DNA from: Vesta saturnalis
Taxonomy: Eukaryota > Arthropoda > Insecta > Coleoptera > Lampyridae
Assembly (NCBI GenBank): GCA_036346205.1
Contig: JARFJB010001819.1
Location: 248,001 to 312,000 of the forward strand
Direction: 5' to 3'
DNA: 64,000 bases
In this document: piece by piece, positions 55,743 to 64,000 of the stretch
Numbering within the stretch: position 1 is the first letter of the stretch
Layout of the letters: the number at the start of each line of letters is the position of its first letter
Translations under genes and position numbers: made by a program
The notes under the pieces: generated by a model
What the model was told of the DNA's origin: nothing
The model's database searches: none
The model's input: only the letters and a program-made list of their open reading frames with translations

Positions 55743-57251
55743 TGCCTTTGTTTGCTCAGATTTTCACCATATCTGATTCTGGAAAAGATGTGCCCCTAGT
55801 CAACTCTTCTTCATACGCTATGAAACCAATTCATTTTCGGTACAAGCTCTTGGAATCGATCATCAGTAGGCTTGATCTCAATAAGGCGACTGGCCCAGAC
55901 GGTATCCCAGCTATTGTCTTGAAGAAATGTTCCCCGAACTAGTACCAGTCCTATCTAAGCACTATACGATATCTATGTCTTCTGGGGAATTGCCTTCATC
56001 ATAGAAGTTAGCAAATGTTCAACCTATTCCCAAAAAAGGTGATAAGACCGATCCCTCAAATTACCGACCAATTGCCATCACTTCCATTTTGTCTAAAATC
56101 ATGGAAAAAGTCATCAATCAGCAACTGCTCAGGTTCCTTGAAACTAACAAACTTCTTAGTGACCACCAATATTGGTTTAGACAGAGTCGTTTAACAGGCG
56201 ATCTTCTTTCATATGTGACCCAAGTTTGGAACAATACAGTAGAGCAGTCCGGTGAAACAGTTGTAATCGCTTTAGATATCTCAAAGGCATTTGACCAAGT
56301 TTGGCATAAGTGTTTACTTGTCAAACTGACGTCGTTTGGGTTAAATGATACGCTCATCAACTGGGTTTCTAGTTTCCTTGATAAAAGACGAATACGTATC
56401 GTAGTTAATGGCTTTTTTTCAAAAGAAGTTAGCATTAACGCGGTCGTAGCACAGGGATCCGTTATAGCGCCTACACTTTTTCTGCTGTACATAAATGACC
56501 TTATTTCTTCAACAACTAACCCCATCCATTGCTTTGCTGACGATTCCACTTTTCACTGTAGTTCATCTCAGTCTACTCATAGTGATAATCCACCTTCTAT
56601 GTCAAACCAAGAAATTAAAGCTGAAATGGCAAATTCAATCAACAAACACGTTCAACGTATTCTCGAATTTGTTTTTTGTACAGATCTAAGCAGTACTTTA
56701 CCTCTCGACAACTCCTTCTGCTGTATAAGGCCCAAATTCGGCCTCATCTGTAATATAATTCTCACCTCTGGGTTAGTGCTCCCCAATACGCTCTCGATAT
56801 CGTTAATCGTATTCAAAAGAGGGCGATTAGGCTTATAAATGACCCGTCCTTAACTTCTCAGGTACAGTCCCTTGAGCATAGAAGGATTCTTTGTATTATC
56901 GTTATTACAACGGCTATTGTGCTGATGAATTACATTCTTTGATACCATCTCCGGCTATCTTTGCGAGAAACACTCGGTTCGCTCATTCACATCATCAGTA
57001 TGCAGTACAAATCTCCACTTGTCGTACCAAACGGACGCAATCCACATTTTTCTACACGGCTTCTAAACTCTGTAATGATCTCCTTAGTTCCTGCTTTCCT
57101 CTCACTTATGATATGAGAAAATTTAAGGTAGCTGTTTATCGGTATCTATTGGCAATTCATTATCCCTCTATCCATCCTCCTAAGTGTTCCTAAGTGCTTT
57201 AGCACGATAAGCCTAATTTAGCCCGTTCAGGTCCACAATCATAAAAAAAAA
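55743..57251 (+). pseudogene. LINE A copy 5 (RT), nested in piggyBac 2
   Basis: Plus strand, ending in a 9-A tail after TCCACAATCAT at 57240. RT blocks: DLNKATGPDGIPAIVLKKCS, then (after a stop) PKKGDKTDPSNYRPIAITS, MSKIMEKVINQQLLRFLETN, QYWFRQSRLTGDLLSYV, VIALDISKAFDQVWHKCLLV, GSVIAPTLFLLYINDL and the catalytic CFADDST. The open frame is 249 codons from 56089. After NKHVQRILEF about 220 bases are lost relative to 7440-7660. The C-terminal part (56891-57193) continues. It is the best RT in the window, still not functional. Possible imperfect target repeats TTCTCCTTCT / ATCTCCGTCT. Confidence 0.9.
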
Positions 57252-57450
57252 TCTCCGTCTCTATTGTTCACTATCAATGTCTCCGCGGGTCCTGACGACA
57301 CCTTCAGTTTTCTTATGTGTGCTTCCTAATCGACATGATTGCGGTGTTATTGATGGAACTCCTTAGGAAATCAACTGGTAAATCATGGTCGGCATCGCTG
57401 TCACCACCAATTTCAGAATCCTCGTTCGCTAATTATTAGAGTCCCTTTCA
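57252..57450 (-). pseudogene. piggyBac 2 transposase, acidic N-terminal part
   Basis: Minus strand: EDSEIGGDSDADHDLPVDFL, then IMSIRKHT and VVRTRGDIDSE. Acidic N-termini are normal for piggyBac transposases. Position and strand fit continuation at 55742 once the LINE is removed. No motif proves it, so this piece is less certain. Confidence 0.5.
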
Positions 57451-58061
57451 GATAGGCCTATAATCCTCTGAAAAACATATGCACATGTAACATTCCAGAA
57501 TTTCTACCTACACCACTGGATTTTTTCCCCTGCACCACTGGATTTACATCTAAAGGCAGAGAAAAAAAGGCACAGCGGATGAAATTTATGCAAATCTGGT
57601 CACAATTGAAAAATCCGTAAATAAAATCAAAAATCAGTAATGATTTATTATACATTTTTGCATTTTCTGAAAAATTTTCCTACCCAGATTACGGACCGGT
57701 AAGAAACATCGATTCTGTAGAGCAAACGTTGTATAAATAATAGCTACTTAGTTGATTTCACTAAAATTACAAATATCACATAAAAATGTGTAATTTCTAA
57801 TCAGAATCCATTCAACTTACCTCAATTTTTACGAAACACCTCTTGCTGTGAACAAACACATTATGTAGATCACTATAAACGAGTAGAAAGTGGAAACGAT
57901 ATGACAAAATCCTATAATCGCTGGGACAATTTTTTACGTCATCTATCAAACCGATCTAACGCGGCAGCGCCGGTTGAGATTTTAAAAGCCTACACATGGG
58001 CTAACACACGTGGGGCACAATTTGCCCAAAGAACTTTGGCTAGGGTATTGCTGACCCTATA
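57451..58061. other. No gene recognised
   Basis: CACCACTGGATT occurs twice at 57508 and 57532. Otherwise AT-rich without features. Confidence 0.5.
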
Positions 58062-58250
58062 AAGCGTTAAAAGCAAATTTTACACGTTTTAAACACTTCA
58101 ACAGCAATTGCAGCTATCCTCTTTAGTAAAAGCAGAAAAGCGTTAACAAAATATATTAATATTTAAAATATTTATTAACACTTTTACTTAGGAAGATAGC
58201 TGCTCTTGCTATAGAAACGTTTAAACCTTGTAAAATTTGCTTTTAAACAC
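58062..58250. repeat. Imperfect palindrome of about 190 bp
   Basis: 58066-58150 opposite 58160-58247: AAAAGCAAATTTTACA opposite its complement, GCAGCTATC opposite GATAGCTGC, AGTAAAAG opposite CTTTTACT. A foldback or MITE-type element; no gene. Confidence 0.75.
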
Positions 58251-61200
58251 ACGATTTCTACCCAAAAATAGATAAAATATAAAACATTGCACTTTTTTAT
58301 CATGTACTGGACAATAAAATAGTAATTTGATCTTACAGGAAATTATAAAAAGGGGTTCTTAGAGCAATTATAATTATAATTATTTAACACGCATTAAATC
58401 ATCTTCAAGTGGTAATGGTTAAAAAAAACATGTAGAACAGTTGAACGGTTACTTTGAAAATACAGTTGAACCTAGTTTTCAAAATAACTAACACGCGTTT
58501 ATATTCACTTCCGGGGTATTTTCAAACATCACTCTGAGAATTCTAAAATATTATTGAGGTGTGTTTAATTTATGTGAACAACTCTATAGGGCGTTCATTT
58601 CTAATATTTCAGCTGCAAGTTAGCATATCTTGTTTTAAACCGTATGCTAAGAATTTTTTTTTTTTTGAACTACGGTCCCTTAAACTCAATACAAGTGTAT
58701 ACCTCGAAAACCTTTTTACAAGTTGTTTAAATTTAGTTCTGTTAAAGCCTTGTAGTTATAGTAGGCTCGGATACTGTCTAATACTTAAATAAATACCTGA
58801 AGTATCACTTCAATTTATAAAATATTTAAGAAACTGTTAATGAAAATGAAGAAGTTTTTTATTTATATGATGTCAACTGATTCAACTAATGGAATAGTTA
58901 TATAGAAATAATATTTGGTTAAATGCACATTAAAATTATAGGCTTAATTATTTATAAAATAAGTTGAAAAAAGTATAGAGCATAATTAAATTAATAACAA
59001 TGAAAATTAATATAAGACATTGTTATGACCAATATGTACCTAAATGCGTACACCAGAATAAAAATTAATTTACACGAATCCAATTTTGGCATTTAGTTAA
59101 CTATTAATTATTATTATTGTTATTAACAATGCCGTTGGTTATTATTAACACTATTATAAAACTGATTTGTAATTAACTCTTCTTATATAATCATTTTCAC
59201 AATTAACTAATGTGAAGCTTTAACTACTATCATATCTCTATAATTAAACATGCACGTTAAAGTATTGTGATTAAATAAATAATTGTGAGGATGGGTAGCA
59301 AATATGGAATCAGGACGGACTCGTACAAATTTTATCATTTTTTAAATTTCCTACCGAAGGCTATTTGTGGATGTAATTTAGAATAGGGATGTAATTTATC
59401 CAATGGATGTTTTAATTAAACAAAGAGATAATAATAAAACTTGTAAAAATTATAAATAAAACTCGTAAATTCAAATTTATGTTTGACAAGGCATAATTTC
59501 GCTAAATTTATATTGTGTTACAACATACCTATCCGTGTGGTCCTTTAACGGTTTAATTTTTATGCATCAACTACAATTTTCACACTGTATATAAGACTGC
59601 AAAATAAATTCATATTAAAAAAATTTTAAATGCAAATGGCGTTTATAAATTCAAAAAAAAAAGTTTGCGTGTCTTTTGATTTAAATCTGCAGAAGTGTGC
59701 GTAATAGGTTATTTCCTGTACACGTTTCTATTGGCCAAGCAATAATCTTTTTCCGGTTAATTAGAGGATAGTTAGGGAAAGAGGGTGAAGTGAATGTGTG
59801 GGGATTTTTTGGTAAAACGCAAGCGTTGGCGACTCCCTAAGACTCATATTTAATTTTAATTGATCTTTATTAATTGAAAGTTTTTTTCCTAAATTTGATT
59901 TAAATCTTAAAGAGATTTTCTCTTTTAATTCCTTGAGTTTGATTACGTCTTTAATAATGACATGATGGTTGATTATTTACAATACAGTATTATTCTAAAC
60001 ATGCTTTTAGATAAATCAAGATTGGATACACTAATGAGTCGCAATAAGAATAACAATCATGCTTAAGCGTGGCAGAAACGCGAAGATAGAGAATAATGCC
60101 AACTATTTATGTAAATTTGTGTGCCTTAAATCTTTTTGATGGCTTTCGCCTTTCATCAATGTTAATTTCTTGCGTTGATACATTCATAAATGTTAATAAA
60201 ATTGGGATTTAACGCAAAAACTGCATTATCTTAGTTTTTATTTTTTATTTCTGTTTATAAATTAAGGTTGCTGTAACAAACGAAGATTCCTAATTTTAAA
60301 AGAAACGTGTTTTGTTACAATGCCAGTGGCATTCATGTAATGATGCAACGAAATATTTTTTAAAGAAAAATTGTAGGGTAAAGTCGAGTGAGGTGGCCAG
60401 CATTTTGGTAAGTACGTGTCTGAAAATTTTTGGTAAGGGCTAGACATATATTTTTTTTTATAACTACTCAACTACCGTGTCAATAGGTTAGGGGTAATTA
60501 CGTTGAACCAACCAACAAAACTAACCAACCTACAAAATGGAAATTAAAGGAAATGAAATAATTTTAATAACATTTTTTTATGATAATTATGCAACCTCTT
60601 GTATAAGTTAATTACGAAAATATGCAACATTGTCAAAACAGAAACAATAATCTATGTCAAACAGATGTTTAAAGCTTCATGACAGGCGAAGGTTAATAGA
60701 CATCTAGATGCTAATTCAGAATGACGTTTAAAACTTCATATCAGATATATATTAATAGACATGTTAACGTAAAAAAAATTTCTAAAGCCGACCGCTTATA
60801 TAAAAATATCGATAATACAGCTTCAGAATTGTCAGTCATATTTATTTAATTTTTACATTTATTTCGCTTTACATTAAAAAACTTTATAAAGAAAATTTAT
60901 GTAAAATAAAATTTTCTTTAAAATTGTATAGAACATAATTAATTATGTTTAAGGTCTATATCTAGGTATTTTTATGTTTTTGAAATATGCAGCTGTTTTA
61001 ACAATATTTGGTAAAAACCAAAAACCGCCCCTAATAACCCCCTCCCCCTCTCCGTCACTGAATTTCTCACAAAATCTAATCGGATCTAAGCTAAATGAAA
61101 ACAAGCGTAAATACAAAATTTTAAGAGCGTGGATACTAACATACATCCACACAGACAGCCACACACACAGACATCCAGACATGATGGCCGATCTTGGCGA

Positions 61201-61770
61201 AATGGGCTAACAAGTCGATTTAGCGATAGTGAAAAAAAGTGGATTCCATAACCTTCTATACCTACATATGTATACGTAGGTTGGAAGGTAAAAATAAGTT
61301 GTATTTGGTCATCTATCCCCATGCAGTTGGGTGAGTTGGCCAATGCAATAAAGGAGGGATGGACACAAAATATAAATGAAATTAATATAGTAAAACGTGA
61401 AAATTACAAATCTTATAAGGACAAAGTAGATTATTATTTAACATCTACTTATTTGGCTTCTCTTTAATTATGGTTGTACCACAATTTTAACACGTATTTA
61501 TATAGGAAGAGCAATTTTCATGAAACCACATCTGGCATATTAGACATTACAACCAATTTTCCTTTTTACGAGTGCTGGAATAACCTTCTCCACATCCCGT
61601 ACGCTCAGTCTCATCGATCATTCTTTCTTGTTCATATTGGACTTCTATACCCTCTTCTTCATCAGAAGGTTTTTTTTGGAACAAGTGTATTTTCTGGTAT
61701 TTTCTTTTTCTGGATGGTTTTTGTTTGTTTTTCTTTGTAGTTCTATTTTTCACAATGTGTTCGGGATAAG
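58251..61770. other. No gene recognised
   Basis: 3.5 kb of AT-rich sequence. Two imperfect direct repeats of about 55 bp at 60665-60775 (both with TTTAAARCTTCAT and TTAATAGACAT). C-rich patch at 61020-61060. Nothing codes convincingly. Confidence 0.6.
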
Positions 61771-64000
61771 TTAACCCTTAAATGCATGATTTTTTTAATT
61801 TTGACCAAAAAATTAATTTTGATCAGGAAAATATTGAAAAAAAATACAAGTAAATTTAACCAAATTTATTGTCAAAAAACAGTTTGTTGCAGATTTGCAA
61901 CTTTATGCTTAAAGCATAATTTAATAATGTAGCAAAAATGCAACATCATGCATTAACTGCTTTTCGTGAAAAGACCTAAAACAGTTTTTTTCTTAAAATA
62001 CTACACCACATTTTTCACACATGATACCTGTAAAACCGAAACATTTAGGAAGTTTGCATCGTGTTCTCTTTTCAGCAAACATAGGCCAATGTCCCACGTG
62101 ATCAGTTCTCACTTCTTGAGGAGGAACATGTTGAGCGTTCCTCTGTGTTTTTTTGCTTGGATTTCATTTTAAATATTGGAGGGCCGACCCCTGGAGGGTG
62201 TATTTTTAATGTTGGTGTAGCACAAACAGGTACCAATTTCTGCTCTAAATTGTGCCAGGGAAATTATTTGCTTTTCTAAGCCTTGAATTGTCAATACTCT
62301 TCTATACAAAAGCCAGGAATTCGCAATCGTCAAATCTAGTAAGTGGTAGAAAATGCGAAGGTACCATCTTCTGCTTTTTTTAATAATTTTGTAACGACCT
62401 ATCAAACTATCCATGAGGCCGACCCCGCCCATATGTTTACTATAAAATTTAGCTACATTGGGACGGTCAATTTCTATGTTCTTTTTTTTTCTTTTTGTCG
62501 AATGCTGGACGAATTTATTATTTTTCCAAATTATGGCAGAGACACCAACACCATCAAATTCACCCGAAAATCCACGACTTTTTGGTCGTAAGTCTTTTTA
62601 GGAAGGTAATGGACAGTTCAGTATTCTGTCTCTTCTAGCAGTCCCGAGAGAATTAATCCTTCTTTTGTACAAGTAGACTATTAGCTTTAGGGACGCATAA
62701 TGGTTATCGAAGTACAATGTATAATTTTGCATAGAAGGTATAACTCGGGAAAGACGTACCATTACATTTCCAGAAACATCCAAATCTGGTTCATTTTCCA
62801 ATCGAGGTGCAAGGAATTCTTGACCTGAGTAAACTTCAAACTGATACGCAAACCCTGAAACGCCAGCAATTACATACAACTTGAAACCCCACTTCTTCGG
62901 TTTTTTAAGTAGATACTGCTTCATAAAGTGGCGAACTTTAGTAGAACATACTTGCTCGTCAACTGATAGAGAAGTTTCTAGTGCCACAGTTTTGAATTTG
63001 TTATTGAAATGTTGGACAACCGGTCTAATTTTGCGAAGTCTGTCGTGTCTAGGATGATCATGAGGAAGGTGTTCGTCGTTATTATTGAAATGGAAAAATT
63101 TTCTTATGGCTTCAAATTTGTTCACGGGCATTACATTTTTTACTCGATATGCAACCCAAAAAAATGTTACACTTGGTAAATCTATAAGCGACATATAGTA
63201 TCAGATACCGATAAATTGCCTAATATCTGGAGCAGAAAAGCTCTTCGGGTGGTTTGGATTTGACTGAGTAGCGTATATACTTGTCACTAATATTTTGGAA
63301 CAAGTCGTCTGTGAAGAAATATTTAAAAAAAAACTGAATGGGCTTTCTAAAGCCATAACTGCAGGGTCCAGACATATACTTCCACATAATTTAGACTTGT
63401 AGCTACATACATTGCCTTTATCTCGTTCTCTTAGCGTAGGTTCAATTTCCAAAATCGGTTCTGCCTCCAAAACATCATCTTCGTCTTCCACTCTAATCGC
63501 AGTTTGGTTGGCTTTCCTTCATATATCGTCTTCATTCCTCAATAATGCGCTCCTCTTCATCTGTATCAGAGATATTAATCTATTTGATAATTTTGGCAAC
63601 AACATAATTCATCATTCCGAATAAGTCAAGTCCGTCTTCACTATCTGACTAACCCTCCCAAATTTCAAGACATCTTCCTGCTCACTCTAGCGATTTTTGT
63701 TGCGTTTAGAGTAACTCATATTTTTCAAAATTATAACACACGTCTAATTTGGCACTACTGTTGACATATCTGCAACAAACAATAAACTGTCTTAAATAGG
63801 TTACACTGTAATTGATATTAAATTATTATTTCAGGTACGTTATAAAATAAAAAATTAAGTGACTGCCTTCGCTGAATACTATAATATTTTTCTGGAGTTT
63901 ATATTTCACAAAATACAGAAACACTACGAGGTTAAAATTTTAGGTTACGTTCTGTTCAGAACAACGAACGAAACTAAACTGATTCCTCTTTAATAAAGGG
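61771..64000 (-). mobile_element. piggyBac-type element 3, running off the window
   Basis: TTAA at 61771-61774 is followed by CCCTTAAATGCATG. The window ends in AATAAAGGG; the reverse complement CCCTTTATT resembles the left end, so the right TTAA may lie just beyond 64000. A subterminal inverted pair (AAATGCATGATTTT at 61781, CATCATGCATT at 61944) lies inside the left end. The transposase is on the minus strand. Confidence 0.8.
61921..63720 (-). pseudogene. piggyBac transposase 3, third catalytic Asp lost
   Basis: Start MSYSKRNKNR at 63720 (minus), then an acidic region (VEDEDDVLEAEPILEIEPTL). The core includes YATQSNPNHPKSFSAPDIRQ, MSLIDLPSVTFFWVAYRVKN, NKFEAIRKFFHFNNNDEHLP, SLSVDEQVC with the first catalytic Asp, and LYFDNHYASLKLIVYLYKRR with the second. 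The third block reads MGGVGLMDSLIGRY; the family has GGVD, so codon 62418-62420 changed Asp to Gly. RRWYLRIFYHLLDLTIANSW follows. A Cys-rich finger RTRCKLPKCFGF / MCEKCGVVF / NCFRSFH ends it at 61930-62060. In-frame stops near 62601 and 62170 and a slip in an A run near 62490 break it. The middle 198 codons are open. Confidence 0.9.

Larger units (their letters stand above)
53637..57450 (-). mobile_element. piggyBac-type element 2, split by two LINE A insertions
   Basis: Minus-strand order 57450 to 53637: acidic N-terminal coding, LINE A on plus strand (55743-57251), middle of transposase, LINE A on minus strand (54378-55038), C-terminal transposase and finger, then CGGGACAATAATGTCCC at 53640. 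That last is a palindromic sequence like the GGGACA...TGTCCC ends of known piggyBac elements. A TTAA at 53612 may be the target site. The other end is not identified. Confidence 0.8.

Noticed and set aside
60797..60836. TATATAAA followed by TCAGTC resembling an insect TATA plus initiator promoter
   Set aside because: Spacing is several bases too long and no exon or open frame follows within 900 bases.

Overview
The window reads as AT-rich nuclear DNA of an insect (possibly a beetle or similar; the order cannot be settled from the sequence alone). The evidence is the repeat fauna: piggyBac, Tc1/mariner-type DDE elements, jockey/CR1-like LINEs, Penelope-like elements (PLEs) and a tRNA-derived SINE. 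There are no bacterial-style operons and no long intact genes. Almost everything recognisable is a broken transposable element, so most coding calls here are pseudogenes.

Layout: 3-177 may be one internal exon of a host gene. 1786-5826 is a PLE with inverted ends carrying hammerhead-ribozyme-like cores, and a 2.4 kb piggyBac with TTAA duplications is inserted in it (2468-4851). 6420-8230 is a LINE (family A) with ORF1 and a heavily deleted ORF2. 8496-14945 holds solo PLE ends with further hammerhead-like cores, a decayed tandem repeat, a foldback and a mariner-type element (12041-13609). 15330-16831 has a Tc1-like DDE transposase remnant next to a LINE 3' end with an ATT-type tail. 17048-17905 has two SINE copies. 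19348-19602 is the best host-gene candidate, a first coding exon with a splice donor. 20624-31943 contains three DDE elements, a PLE endonuclease fragment, a SINE and a LINE gag remnant. 32495-34390 is LINE A again. 36820-44450 is a dense nest: a decayed Tc1, a well-preserved Tc1 with near-identical ends (38084-39471), and a large DDE element (about 39480-44450) that carries a foldback element flanked by (TA)n. 47140-53130 has a hairpin with a tRNA T-arm, a third PLE, another DDE remnant, a SINE, a palindrome and a LINE. 53637-57450 is a piggyBac split into three pieces by two LINE A insertions in opposite directions. 61771-64000 is a third piggyBac running off the window end.

The most interesting signal is a set of hammerhead-like cores sharing one departure from the textbook core: a single extra pyrimidine between CUGANGA and helix II, with a minimal or absent helix III. 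They sit in PLE terminal repeats, and similar but weaker cores sit just downstream of two mariner-type transposases. The best copy (10722-10768) has a full set of helices I and II and a possible cleavage site.
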